From Brevibacterium aurantiacum (GTDB lineage Bacteria > Actinomycetota > Actinomycetes > Actinomycetales > Brevibacteriaceae), in the NCBI RefSeq assembly GCF_007558825.1, contig NZ_VLTK01000015.1, positions 42,990 through 106,989 on the forward strand: a stretch of DNA of 64,000 bases. The letters run 5' to 3'. The notes under the pieces were generated by a model. The model was not told where the DNA came from. It did no database searches and was given only the letters and a program-made list of their open reading frames with translations. The stretch's first letter is position 1. Every line of letters starts with the position of its first letter. Made by a program: the position numbers and the translations under genes. Below, in pieces: positions 1-8,264 of the stretch.

Positions 1-1
1 T

Positions 2-172
2 TATCCGCTCGTAATCGCAGGGGCCCTTTTTCTGTTCACCGGGACGACGGTACCTGGAGCGGTTCTGCTTGCGTCAGGGATCTTCTTGATTGGCGTGAAT
101 GAGTTCTGCCTCTATATCGCCAGAAGTAGCTCCGCACAGCAGGTCTCAGCTGGACCGAGTTATCTCGGTTGA
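2..172 (+). CDS. C-terminal end of a membrane protein (5' end outside window)
   Basis: The frame is open from the window edge to a TGA and gives 56 residues. Two hydrophobic stretches (about residues 2-15 and 19-40) are separated by a short turn, followed by a polar Ser/Gln-rich tail, so this is the end of a polytopic membrane protein. I recognise no family. It precedes the remnants of an older integrated element and may be part of it or of the host chromosome. Confidence 0.4.
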   Translation, partial: YPLVIAGALFLFTGTTVPGAVLLASGIFLIGVNEFCLYIARSSSAQQVSAGPSYLG

Positions 173-247
173 GGCGTCAGGCATGTCTCGCGAACATTTG
201 GTCGCGTTATTGGTGGCGCACTAGAACCACGCCCGTCATGTCAGCAT

Positions 248-362
248 CGCACCAAGTTCAACGACGCACGAATAGCCGCCACGAACGGCAACAACGCCAT
301 CTGGCTCGACGCCGACCTACTGCAGGTCGATAGACGTTGCGCAGTCCACGTCCTTCCCGAAT
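248..362 (+). pseudogene. Remnant of ImmA/IrrE-like metalloprotease gene
   Basis: About 100 bases here are nearly identical to the start of the intact ImmA-like gene at 49363-49773 (shared peptide NGNNAIWLD and the following ERRCAV-like segment). The similarity stops just before the HExxH zinc motif, where the sequence jumps into the middle of an integrase gene. This is a deletion scar from a relative of the resident prophage, in the same gene order as the right end of that prophage. Confidence 0.7.
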
Positions 363-1103
363 TCAGAGCACTGTCCGTGTCGGGTGTGAAGCGTGCTCAC
401 GTTGCAGGCGATCCTCGAGCTCGCCCTCGATGACAAACTCATTGCTCGGAATCCAGCCCGGGGCATCAAAACGCTCCCTTCGATCAGGCACAGGAAGAAC
501 GTGTACCTCACCTACGAACAGGGTGAGCAAGTTGCGGCCGCTGCAGACCGTCATCACCTGATCGGGCACGCCGGGAGGTACGGTTACGTCATCCACATTG
601 CCGCATACAGGGGCCGGCGGTGGAGCGAGATTGCCACCCTACGCCCGGACGACGTCGACCTCGAGGAGTGAAGGGTCCGCATTCGTGCAGAGGTCTCGAA
701 GAACAGCCAGGAGAGCAGCGTCGGATATCCGGCTTTCATGCACGAGCGGTTCCGCGAACTCGTTGTTGCGGCAGATCTTGACGGTACGCTGATCCCCTCA
801 ATGTAGTCACCCAAGACCGAGGAGTCGTGGTTCATGAGCGTGAAGAGACAGGCCAGCTTGTCGGCAGTGTTTCGATTCGACGACCTCCGGCAGTCCGCCG
901 CCTCGTTCGCGGTGCCAGAAGGCACTTCGGTGAAGGTCGTGCAGAACATGTCGGGCTACAATCAGGCGACGGTCACTCTCGACGTATACGCCGACCTATT
1001 CAGTACCGATGTGGATGATGTGGCGGCTCGGATTGATGCGGCACGGAATCGGAGTGGGCTCAAAATGTGCTTAAACGACAATTCTGCGGCGACAGGTGGG
1101 TGG

Positions 1104-1314
<211 letters not shown>

Positions 1315-1452
1315 CTACCCTGGTTGGGTATGGGCAAAATCTGGGCGGAAAATGGGCATCACTTTCCCGACCACCACACTTGAACCGATAACAACTTAGC
1401 AACATTGCTTTGTCCCCTCCGAGCTCTCGCAAAACGCATGTAGTGTATTCTC

Positions 1453-2184
1453 ATGAAATCGTCGAGGGAGCCCGCGGATTCGGAGCACCCCGGCAGCTCA
1501 GAAGTCCCACGCCTCTCATCGATTCCTCGCCACATTGAAGAGTGGCTCGACACCTTTTTTGACGGCAGCCCCGCTGTCCGCTTCACCTGCACTCCCCAGT
1601 TCTACGATCGAATGTACTTTCGACTCCGGGCAGCAGCCGATTCGCACGGCTACGATCCCAATATCATCGTCGGTCTCGGCGGCGCCCTCGAATTTCGACG
1701 CCGAAGTGAAGAGCAAGCCGAGATAGTTCAAGATCAACCACGTGCGGAAGTCCGCTCATCGACTGAGAATGAACCAGTCGACACTGAAGCACTCGCACCC
1801 GACGAATACATGTCACGCCTCGAGTATTTGCGGGACGAGATCGCACGCGACAACGGAGACCGTCAGGAGATGGCGTGCAGAGCAGTGGTAGCAGGCATGA
1901 AGAAACCTCACGTCTATAGCAACTCCGGGGTCACCGCTCCAACGCTCGATAAATGGCTACGTGACTACACGCCGCAGGAACATGATCAAGAGACTAACCG
2001 GCTCATATTGAGACGGCTGCAAATCGTCAACACGCGAATACGGTCCAACACCGAAGAACTGCGAGAGCTCGCAACCGAGGCGGCAATAGCGACAGGCCAC
2101 GTCGCCATGGTGGCGCGGGCGGCAGGCCTGTCCCGACAGGCCATCTACCGCTGGCTTAAATTGCGCACTCGAGACGGCAATTAG
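1453..2184 (+). CDS. Phage protein with two helix-turn-helix segments
   Basis: 243 residues. The N-terminal about 90 residues match no family I recognise. Residues about 115-135 (SRLEYLRDEIARDNGDR) look helical. Two similar HTH-like segments follow: one near residues 145-170 ending TLDKWL and one near 215-237 (VAMVARAAGLSRQAIYRWLK), both with the homeodomain-like ending seen in Fis/resolvase-type helices. It is likely a DNA-binding regulator, but its target is unknown. It is transcribed towards the accessory genes, away from the att site, and has no clear ribosome site (TATTCTC precedes the ATG), so a leaderless message is possible. Confidence 0.65.
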   Translation: MKSSREPADSEHPGSSEVPRLSSIPRHIEEWLDTFFDGSPAVRFTCTPQFYDRMYFRLRAAADSHGYDPNIIVGLGGALEFRRRSEEQAEIVQDQPRAEVRSSTENEPVDTEALAPDEYMSRLEYLRDEIARDNGDRQEMACRAVVAGMKKPHVYSNSGVTAPTLDKWLRDYTPQEHDQETNRLILRRLQIVNTRIRSNTEELRELATEAAIATGHVAMVARAAGLSRQAIYRWLKLRTRDGN

Positions 2185-2318
2185 AGCTCCAAGGTACGCC
2201 TACTGGACGAGCAGTTCGGTTTCCCTTCCCACCCCACGCCGCCCGACCGTCTATGCCTTGAGCACTCATTGATGACCGTCCAGGTGTAGAAATCGAGCCA
2301 AGGCGCCCTGCGACAGCT

Positions 2319-2346
2319 TTGTCCCTGTCAAAACTAGACCTATACT
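2319..2346 (+). promoter_or_regulatory. Candidate sigma-70-type promoter
   Basis: TTGTCC and TATACT are separated by 16 bases, close to the primary sigma-factor consensus, and lie about 50 bases upstream of the small gene starting at 2395/2398. No transcription data support it. Confidence 0.5.
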
Positions 2347-2394
2347 ACGGAGTAACTAGCGGATCTGAGTTTTGCCAGACAGGGAAAGCGAGAA

Positions 2395-2610
2395 GTGATG
2401 CGAGACGTAGTCCAGCACCCATTCAAATTCGAGGGCGGCCCACTTCGGGGCCTCACTATGCACCTCACCGATGGCGGTGACTTCGAGTACAGCAACGGGT
2501 ACTACGGTGGAAAATATGTAAACGGCGGGATCCGTGAAAGCGACGACGGTCCCGTCCGCCGAAGAGTATGGGCTTCAGACTACTCGACAGACCCCGACCT
2601 ACAGCTCTAA
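2395..2610 (+). CDS. Small phage protein of unknown function
   Basis: 71 residues from GTG at 2395, or 70 from ATG at 2398. The residues GGPLRGLTMHLTDGG and the Gly/Tyr-rich centre suggest a small beta-rich fold, but I recognise no family. It has a good promoter candidate upstream and a weak ribosome site (GCGAGAA). It sits among left-end accessory genes that differ in strand from the late operon and may be expressed in the lysogen. Confidence 0.5.
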   Translation: MMRDVVQHPFKFEGGPLRGLTMHLTDGGDFEYSNGYYGGKYVNGGIRESDDGPVRRRVWASDYSTDPDLQL

Positions 2611-2734
2611 CACTGCTCGCAAAGATACGCGTTTCAGATTGGCACTGGCGGACGATCCTGGTACGAGCCGCGGGCGCTGGCTGCGTTGCGGATCTCCTGC
2701 CAGTACCGCCAGGTCGCGGTGCCGTAGTCCTCGG

Positions 2735-3436
2735 TCATGCGCTCGCCGGAATCCACAGTGGTGGCTCGTAGGTGTGGGACATTCTCCAATGTGGAGTGGC
2801 GGAGTCCTTGTTGATGTCCGACGTCTTCCAGTAGTGGATTTCCATCCACTCGCCGTTGCTGAAAATGCTTGTGTAGTAAAGGGTGACTCGCATTGTTCCG
2901 GGAGTGAAGTTCTCCTGTGAACCCAGACCGACATACTCGTGCGATTTACGGTCGCCTGCATATGACACGTGCTCACTGACCAATCCGCTTTCGGGGTTCG
3001 CAGCGGCGAATATCGGGCCGAACTTATGTTCCCCCTTCACGCCATTCTTCAGTTCCCATTCGACTCGCCCATCCTTCACGTCAAACTGTGATTGGTTGAT
3101 GATGGTCAATCTCAGATCAAATTCTTTATCGCCCAAAGGCGGACCATCGATCTTTGGGGTGACGTTCAATGAGAGTTGCGGACGTGTCGCCACGGCCATC
3201 GCCTGATTCGCGTCCTTTGCCTGCAAGCGGTTCGCGTCGGCAGTTCGAAACGCGAGCGCTGCCGCAAAGACCGTGCCCAGGGTGGCAACAAACTGCGCCC
3301 AAGCCCCAACCCGGACACTCACGCTGTCGTCGGCCATGAACACGATCACGACGAGTGCGATCAGCGCAATAGCCGACCCGATACATATCCAAAACTTCCA
3401 GTTCCGCTTCATGCGGCAATCGTAGTCCGAGGGCAT
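2735..3436 (-). CDS. Two-helix membrane protein with soluble C-terminal domain
   Basis: 233 residues from 3436, or 225 from the alternative ATG at 3412, whose protein starts MKRNWKFW. Two transmembrane helices (about residues 16-34 and 44-62) are followed by a short helix and a roughly 150-residue beta-rich domain. The overall design resembles small phage superinfection-exclusion or sensor proteins, but no family is recognised. A minus-strand terminator lies directly upstream, so the gene is probably transcribed separately from the late operon. Neither start has a clear ribosome site. Confidence 0.6.
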   Translation of the reverse strand: MPSDYDCRMKRNWKFWICIGSAIALIALVVIVFMADDSVSVRVGAWAQFVATLGTVFAAALAFRTADANRLQAKDANQAMAVATRPQLSLNVTPKIDGPPLGDKEFDLRLTIINQSQFDVKDGRVEWELKNGVKGEHKFGPIFAAANPESGLVSEHVSYAGDRKSHEYVGLGSQENFTPGTMRVTLYYTSIFSNGEWMEIHYWKTSDINKDSATPHWRMSHTYEPPLWIPASA

Positions 3437-3439
3437 GAC

Positions 3440-3475
3440 AAAAGCCCCGACCCCACCGTGAGGTGAGGCCGGGGC
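3440..3475 (-). terminator. Rho-independent terminator
   Basis: A long GC stem (GCCCCGGCCTCACC paired with GGTGGGGTCGGGGC) is followed on the minus strand by TTTTG. It would stop minus-strand transcription arriving from the late genes just before the membrane-protein gene at 2735-3436. Confidence 0.75.
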
Positions 3476-3592
3476 GGTTGGTTTGTTGAGGGTCGTTTAG
3501 TCTCGGGTGCTGTGAAGATCCTGCGAGGCGAGCAGTGGTCGGTCTAGAGTGACTTCAACCATTCGTTTGCATCTGCCCGAGAGGGATTCGAG

Positions 3593-3853
3593 TTGTATAC
3601 GCTCCTCAACAATACTGACGACTCGAAGTTTGACCTGCATTTGGCTGGAAAACTCGTGGCTTCGCTGCACTACACATTCGATCCGTTCGAGAATGAGTTC
3701 CATTTCTTCCACTGCGAATCGTTCGAATCTGACGACGCTGACATTCACTGCAGAGAGGTCGTAAATCGGGCCATCGCTACAGCTCGGAAGAGTTGGTTGA
3801 AAGTACACGTCACGTGCCCGATTGCACTCAAACACATGGACTTGGGCGCTTAG
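3593..3853 (+). CDS. Small GNAT-fold (YjdJ-like) protein
   Basis: 86 residues starting at TTG, preceded by GAGAGGGA. The pattern LAGKLVASLHYTF, then a His/Phe-rich strand, then a helix (VVNRAIATARKSWLKV) and a strand ending VTCPIALKHM resembles the short YjdJ-type GNAT N-acetyltransferase fold. The usual acetyl-CoA pyrophosphate loop (R/Q-x-x-G-x-G/A) is replaced by a sequence without glycines, so catalysis is doubtful. Assignment rests on the pattern alone. Confidence 0.45.
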   Translation: MYTLLNNTDDSKFDLHLAGKLVASLHYTFDPFENEFHFFHCESFESDDADIHCREVVNRAIATARKSWLKVHVTCPIALKHMDLGA

Positions 3854-3871
3854 CGAATGCACGGAGACGAC

Positions 3872-3905
3872 GAAAAGGCCCCACCGCGTTCTGCGGTGGG
3901 GGCCT
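3872..3905 (-). terminator. Rho-independent terminator
   Basis: On the minus strand AGGCCCCCACCGC and GCGGTGGGGCCT form a strong stem with a short loop, followed by TTTTCG. It lies directly downstream of the 48-codon membrane-protein gene at 3920-4066. Confidence 0.8.
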
Positions 3906-3919
3906 AAACGTTGTTTATA

Positions 3920-4066
3920 TCAGTGCTTCGGTTCGTAGTCGTCGGGGACAGAGGTGGCGTCGATCTCCCGGTCGGGGTCGCGTTTGATGTACGCGCCGAG
4001 GACGGCTGCGGGTGCAGGGACTGCGGCGTAGATTACTTGTGTCCATCTTCCTACCCAGTCGAGCAT
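3920..4066 (-). CDS. 48-residue single-helix membrane protein
   Basis: The protein starts MLDWVGRWTQVIYAAVPAPAAV: an amphipathic start and one short hydrophobic segment, then a charged tail (DPDREIDATSVPDDYEPKH). It is followed at once by a strong terminator, which supports a real gene. Size and position near the lysis end of a minus-strand unit would fit a second small holin or pinholin-like peptide, but this is only an inference. Confidence 0.5.
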   Translation of the reverse strand: MLDWVGRWTQVIYAAVPAPAAVLGAYIKRDPDREIDATSVPDDYEPKH

Positions 4067-4124
4067 GTCCCGGCACCTTCGAAAGTGGAAGTGCAGGCTC
4101 CTTGGTCCTCGATTAGAAGTGATA

Positions 4125-4529
4125 CTAAGAAGTTTCGAGTGTTGCCCTCGGCTGGATTAGCGCACGGATGATGACCCATAGCGTGAGAGCAATCCAAATT
4201 GCAGTTCCGCACATCACCAACAGAGCATCACCAACAGATCCTGCCGGGGCACTCGTTGCGAGTAGAGCCGTACCAGCTGCCATAAGTGCGACACTGACAA
4301 GGCCGGCGGCGAGCTGGCCCTTCGTCAGAGAGCGGCGGCGATAGTGCATGACGAGAGCCACACCGGCAGCAAGTTGCACCACCAAGTCGATGACCGTAGA
4401 TACCCATATGTCTGTATACGAGCTGACAAGTGGAGTGAGCAAGAGCTGCCAGATAAGCAATAGCAGACACGTCAACAGTGGCCACTTCACGCCCAATAGA
4501 GTCTTCATACTTTTCACTTCCCATTCCAT
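4125..4529 (-). CDS. Four-helix membrane protein of unknown function
   Basis: 134 residues, or 127 if it starts at the internal Met of MKTLLGVKW. Four hydrophobic helices (about residues 16-37, 43-63, 72-92 and 102-124) are linked by short basic loops such as HYRRRSLTKG. No family is recognised. It is probably an accessory membrane gene of the prophage in a short minus-strand unit with the peptide gene at 3920-4066. Confidence 0.55.
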   Translation of the reverse strand: MEWEVKSMKTLLGVKWPLLTCLLLLIWQLLLTPLVSSYTDIWVSTVIDLVVQLAAGVALVMHYRRRSLTKGQLAAGLVSVALMAAGTALLATSAPAGSVGDALLVMCGTAIWIALTLWVIIRALIQPRATLETS

Positions 4530-4768
4530 TTACGCGTGGTGGCATTCACGGCAATTTTATATGCGGCGGCAGTCGAGTAGCATTTGTTTCGCTCGTACTG
4601 GAAGGTACCTATCATTGACGCGGGTGTTGTCACAGCGTCGCATGCGCGTTGTGGTTCACACATCGCATGAAAGTATGAAGTTCGGTTCCCGTCTGGGACG
4701 ATCAATTCGCCTGGTGCGTCGGCCAACGAGCAAACGACGAATGGCCCCGACACCACCGTGAAATGCAA
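4514..4768 (-). CDS. Doubtful small Cys-containing ORF
   Basis: 84 codons from a TTG, overlapping the next minus-strand gene by 16 bases. It begins with a mildly hydrophobic segment (MHFTVVSGPFVVCSLA) and contains three further cysteines. It has no clear ribosome site and no recognisable family. It is listed because the stretch between 4530 and 4830 otherwise holds no gene. Confidence 0.2.
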   Translation of the reverse strand: MHFTVVSGPFVVCSLADAPGELIVPDGNRTSYFHAMCEPQRACDAVTTPASMIGTFQYERNKCYSTAAAYKIAVNATTRKWNGK

Positions 4769-4830
4769 CCAGGGCCCTGCTGTGACTGCGTGCGTTAGTC
4801 TGTTGCCATGCCCTCAACGCAGAGTCCAGC

Positions 4831-5286
4831 ATGAGCGTGTGCGCTGTCGTGTCGTGTGACCGTACCCCGGTGGCACGTGGCCTGTGTAAGCGCTGCTATG
4901 CGAGGTACAAGCGTGGCCTTGGCCCGAACGAGACGCGGAGGTACACGACGCGAGAGACCAAGGAACGTGTGCGTTACGAGGTCGCGGCGCGACGCGAGGC
5001 GGGAGAGTCCATTGCCGACATTGCTGCCTCGGTGGGTGTCAACGAATCGACGCTGGGCAAGTGGTTCAGGGAATGGGGCGTGCGGCCAGCAGTTGACACA
5101 CACGGTCAGTCTCTGGCGCCGAACCGGTGGAAGCCATGGACATATGAAGATGCTGTGGTCGCGTACACGCGCACGGATCTGCCGATCGCGGAGCGTGCTG
5201 CGATGCTCGGTCGGTCATACGCTGCCGTGGCCGGGTTCGTCCGCGACTATCGGCAACGATCGGGCGACTCCTACGGGATCAAGTAG
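4831..5286 (+). CDS. Zinc-finger/helix-turn-helix phage protein
   Basis: 151 residues. The N-terminus carries a four-cysteine knuckle (Cys4, Cys9, GLCKRCYARY), common at the start of actinophage HNH and HTH proteins. Residues about 59-85 form a clear HTH (IADIAASVGVNESTLGKWF). Residues 101-141 (WTYEDAVVAY to GRSYAAVAGFVRDY) resemble a SANT/Myb-like unit. There is no HNH nuclease motif, so I read it as a DNA-binding regulator. It is co-oriented with two small genes downstream. Confidence 0.6.
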   Translation: MSVCAVVSCDRTPVARGLCKRCYARYKRGLGPNETRRYTTRETKERVRYEVAARREAGESIADIAASVGVNESTLGKWFREWGVRPAVDTHGQSLAPNRWKPWTYEDAVVAYTRTDLPIAERAAMLGRSYAAVAGFVRDYRQRSGDSYGIK

Positions 5287-5387
5287 GCGCGATAGGGCGC
5301 CGCTCGGACGAGCGAGGGATGGTCTCTACGTGGGCGACGGCGGTATAATTCAATCCCGGCGCCGACCAGCATCGAAGGATAAGGCTC

Positions 5388-5558
5388 ATGGCTATTCCAC
5401 GCGATCAACTCCAGCTCGCTATTGCTCTCGCTGCCGCAACGGCGATGGTGGCTGGCATCACCACCATTGTCACCTGGGCACGCTCTCGTAGGACTACGGG
5501 ACACAAGGATTATCACCCTTGGGACCACACCGTTTCGCCCTCTGACAGTGCCACGTAG
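5388..5558 (+). CDS. 56-residue single-pass membrane protein
   Basis: It starts MAIPRDQLQLAIALAAATAM after a good ribosome site (AAGGATAAGG). One transmembrane helix (about residues 8-31) is followed by a basic stretch (WARSRRTTGHK) and a His/Asp-rich tail, giving a likely N-out, C-in topology. No family is recognised. It belongs to the plus-strand set of small left-end genes. Confidence 0.55.
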   Translation: MAIPRDQLQLAIALAAATAMVAGITTIVTWARSRRTTGHKDYHPWDHTVSPSDSAT

Positions 5559-5633
5559 TCTCGAAATGATCTTTAGAACGACACAATAGCCCTCGGTATA
5601 ATAAGTGGCCCATTCGAACTGTAAGGGTGAATC

Positions 5634-5873
5634 ATGGACCTGACTCAGAAGAACCAAGACGAGTGCACGCTCCGCAATGATGGAACCACTGTCGTTTATC
5701 ACGTTGCGATCACGGGTGACGTGTTTAAGGACATCAATGTTCCGGAACTTCAACCGAACCAAGACATACAGTTCGAACTCGCCCCGCCAGCCCAACGACG
5801 CTCGGGCGAGCTACGCGTCACGTGGGAGACACACCTCGGAGAGAAGCAGGTTCTTACTCAGAATCTTCACTGA
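5634..5873 (+). CDS. Small beta-rich phage protein
   Basis: 79 residues following AAGGGTGAATC. Alternating hydrophobic strands (TTVVYHVAITGDVF, GELRVTWET) suggest an immunoglobulin-like or jelly-roll mini-domain. Function is unknown. Its 3' end overlaps by 20 bases the convergent glycosyltransferase gene. Confidence 0.5.
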   Translation: MDLTQKNQDECTLRNDGTTVVYHVAITGDVFKDINVPELQPNQDIQFELAPPAQRRSGELRVTWETHLGEKQVLTQNLH

Positions 5874-7776
5874 CCTGCGTTGAGACCTTGACACTGAAAT
5901 TCCCGTACTCAGTTTTGTACCACTTCAGGTCGTGGGCTGCGACACTTGCGAAAGCAGTAGGAAGTTTCAGCCGCACCTTCGAGTCCCACGACGCACCAAC
6001 CTTGCGAATGAACACGTCGAATGTCTGGCCGGGCGATTGCGTGAAGAGATCGTTTGAGAGCGTGAAGTTGTAGACGGTTCGCCCGTCTGTACGCTGCCAA
6101 CCATCCTCAGAGCTGATCGCTTGGTAGAAGTTATTCTTCGACCGACTGGTGACGATCAGCCGCAGGTTCTTGTTTTGAACATTCTCACTGTCAGCGAAGA
6201 CAACGCCGAGCTTCGTGGAGCACTTTGTTGTCGTGATCGCAATGTCGCGCACGCGCAGATGATTCTCATCGGCGAATGGTGCAGGTTCATGGATCTTCGT
6301 CGGCTCTTCGAACGCAGTCTTCCACCTGGTGTAGCTGCGCTCGGGCAGGAAGTTTCTGGCTCGTTCTACAGCTGCCTCACGCATGGCCAGCTTCTCGTCC
6401 TCGGGCATTGAGAGGAACTGTTCGACCTGAGTGGCGAGCGCGTCGATGTTTCCGGCGGGGACAACGTATCCGTTGACGCCGTTGGTGATGATCTCTGCGG
6501 GGCCGTATTTGATGTCGTAGACGATGGGGATGCAGCCGGCGGCCATGGATTCGATGATCGCGAGGCCGAGCCCTTCGAATTTGCTTGTCAGAAGTGAGAA
6601 CGATGCGGCGGAGAGTCGTGTGGTGACGTTGTCGATGTGGCCGAGGAGATGCACATCGTCGGAGAGTTCGCGTTCATTGATGAGGTGTTGCAGTGGTTCT
6701 TGTTCGGCGCCGGTGCCGGCAATATCGAGAGTGATGTTGGGGCGAGTTGCCTTGGCGAGTGCGACGGCTTCGATCGCGTGGTCGATCTGTTTGAGGTCGA
6801 CGAGACGAGCGACGACGAGGCCCTTGGCTTCGTCTCGGTCGGGATTGTTGGCTGCGGTGATTGCTTGTGGTGCGAGTTCGCTGGGGATGAGGCGCATGCG
6901 CTTACGGCTCAAACCAATCTTGGCCATGTCGTCGATCTGCTGCTGGGTTTGGACGGCGACGAAGTCGAACTGTTCCTGGTCTCGGAACGCACCAATCCGG
7001 TTCGAGGTCAGCTGTCCGTAGATTCCTTCCTCTGGGTGTTTGAGATGAGAGACGTGAAGGAAGTGCACGAGCTTGAAGGTGCGGTCTGTGAGCTCGTGAG
7101 CGATCGTTGCGATTGGCCCAGAGTCGACGATCAGGACGGATGGTTCTTTGTTGATGACGTACCGGAGCCATGGGTTGTAGAGGCCACGTGCTCGGTCCCA
7201 TTCGATGATGGGTGTTCCGTCCGTAGAGTGGAGGATAACTCGTCGTTGGTTCTTCACTTCGTTGATGTCAGTGAAGACGCGAGTGCCGTCGTCTCGGTAG
7301 TGTTCTTGGCGAATGACTTTGTCGTCGTCGTTGAGGAACCGGACGTAGTTCTTCGTGACAACTCCTCTAAGGCCGTGAGGTTCGGGAATCTCGTCGATGG
7401 GAACATCGCCAGGGAACGTGGTGCGAAGCAGCTGGTCACTCATGGGGCGCACGTCGTCCCAGAGGTTACGCACGAACACCGCCTCGTCAAGCATCCCGGA
7501 ACCGACGAGCTTGGCACGGACCTCGTCAACGTCGAGTTGATGGGCGAACGTGAGGACCGTCGCCGAGAGTGGGTGTCCGTATTGGATGAAGCTGTTGGTG
7601 CGGCGCAGCACCGAGTTTGTCATTCCTCCGAAGTCATCGAGGACACCCCACAGCGTACCGTAGAGGTGGACACGGTCAGTCCGGGAGTCTCGCGGGTGCC
7701 GGGTGGGTTCGGGGCTGGGTGTTGCGCGGTTCACTGCTCGTTTGATGCGGGTGATTGCTTGCGTGGCCAGCCTCAT
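5854..7776 (-). CDS. Family 4 glycosyltransferase, teichoic-acid glucosyltransferase type
   Basis: 640 residues. The C-terminal GT-B half has the retaining GT4 signature: a GLVVARLVDLKQID strand, then FEGLGLAIIESMAAGC (the E-x7-E motif, about residues 399-411) and an IKYGPAEII loop. The N-terminal about 300 residues with LYGTLWGVLDDFGGMTNSVLRR and SGPIATI resemble TarM/TagE/GtfA proteins that glycosylate polyol-phosphate teichoic acids. A roughly 110-residue beta-rich extension follows residue 510. It lies in the prophage directly beyond the lysis genes, a usual place for lysogenic-conversion genes. The likely role is to alter wall teichoic acid, the probable receptor of the fibre at 10384-11925. 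Donor and acceptor are inferred. Confidence 0.75.
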   Translation of the reverse strand: MRLATQAITRIKRAVNRATPSPEPTRHPRDSRTDRVHLYGTLWGVLDDFGGMTNSVLRRTNSFIQYGHPLSATVLTFAHQLDVDEVRAKLVGSGMLDEAVFVRNLWDDVRPMSDQLLRTTFPGDVPIDEIPEPHGLRGVVTKNYVRFLNDDDKVIRQEHYRDDGTRVFTDINEVKNQRRVILHSTDGTPIIEWDRARGLYNPWLRYVINKEPSVLIVDSGPIATIAHELTDRTFKLVHFLHVSHLKHPEEGIYGQLTSNRIGAFRDQEQFDFVAVQTQQQIDDMAKIGLSRKRMRLIPSELAPQAITAANNPDRDEAKGLVVARLVDLKQIDHAIEAVALAKATRPNITLDIAGTGAEQEPLQHLINERELSDDVHLLGHIDNVTTRLSAASFSLLTSKFEGLGLAIIESMAAGCIPIVYDIKYGPAEIITNGVNGYVVPAGNIDALATQVEQFLSMPEDEKLAMREAAVERARNFLPERSYTRWKTAFEEPTKIHEPAPFADENHLRVRDIAITTTKCSTKLGVVFADSENVQNKNLRLIVTSRSKNNFYQAISSEDGWQRTDGRTVYNFTLSNDLFTQSPGQTFDVFIRKVGASWDSKVRLKLPTAFASVAAHDLKWYKTEYGNFSVKVSTQVSEDSE

Positions 7777-7860
7777 TGGTTACTACTCCCATATTTTTTT
7801 TGCGACAATCTAGCCACTGTATCCATAGTTGCGTCATTGTGGCTGATTCGACACGACGAA

Positions 7861-7890
7861 AGACCCCCACCGCCGTAGCGATGGGGGTCT
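7861..7890 (-). terminator. Rho-independent terminator after holin gene
   Basis: AGACCCCCATCGC pairs with GCGGTGGGGGTCT on the minus strand and is followed by TTCGTCG. It separates the lysis genes from the glycosyltransferase gene, which should therefore have its own promoter between 7777 and 7860 or depend on read-through. Confidence 0.75.
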
Positions 7891-7904
7891 GGTCGTGCAC
7901 GGAC

Positions 7905-8261
7905 TCAGTGCCTCGGGCGATAGCCGTCTGCAGGCGGACTCAGATCGACCTCGGCGGCCGCGAGCTCCTCGTCGTCGTATTCGCCGTCCTCGTCGAGAGG
8001 AGTGTCCTCGGCGTCGTCGGGTTCAACCTCATCTGCATCATCCGAATCGACGCTGCGGGAGACGATAGTGTTCGCGGCTGCAGTGAGTCCGAACGCGCCA
8101 CCGACGTAGAGGTAGACGTTCGTGACGATCGCGTGCCACTCGGGGACATTGTCGACACCACCGAAGGCCTGCGCGATTGCACCGAGGGCGACACCGATGA
8201 GGGCGTAGACGAGGTAGGTGGGTTTGCGCCAGGCGGCGGGAATGATTTCGTTGAGACTCAT
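7905..8261 (-). CDS. Phage holin, r1t-type
   Basis: 118 residues with two transmembrane helices (about residues 15-33 and 47-66). The segment LVYALIGVALGAIAQAF, then VYLYVGGAFGLTAAANT, is typical of r1t-like holins of actinophages. The C-terminal about 45 residues are very acidic. It forms the membrane hole that releases the endolysin encoded directly upstream (3-base gap), and a terminator follows. Confidence 0.8.
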   Translation of the reverse strand: MSLNEIIPAAWRKPTYLVYALIGVALGAIAQAFGGVDNVPEWHAIVTNVYLYVGGAFGLTAAANTIVSRSVDSDDADEVEPDDAEDTPLDEDGEYDDEELAAAEVDLSPPADGYRPRH

Positions 8262-8264
8262 TGG

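Noticed and set aside
6637..7878. Long plus-strand open frame (413 codons) opposite the glycosyltransferase gene
   Set aside because: It is antisense to a gene with clear GT4 motifs. Its translation is low-complexity Val/Asp/Glu without any family pattern, as expected from the opposite strand of GC-rich coding DNA.
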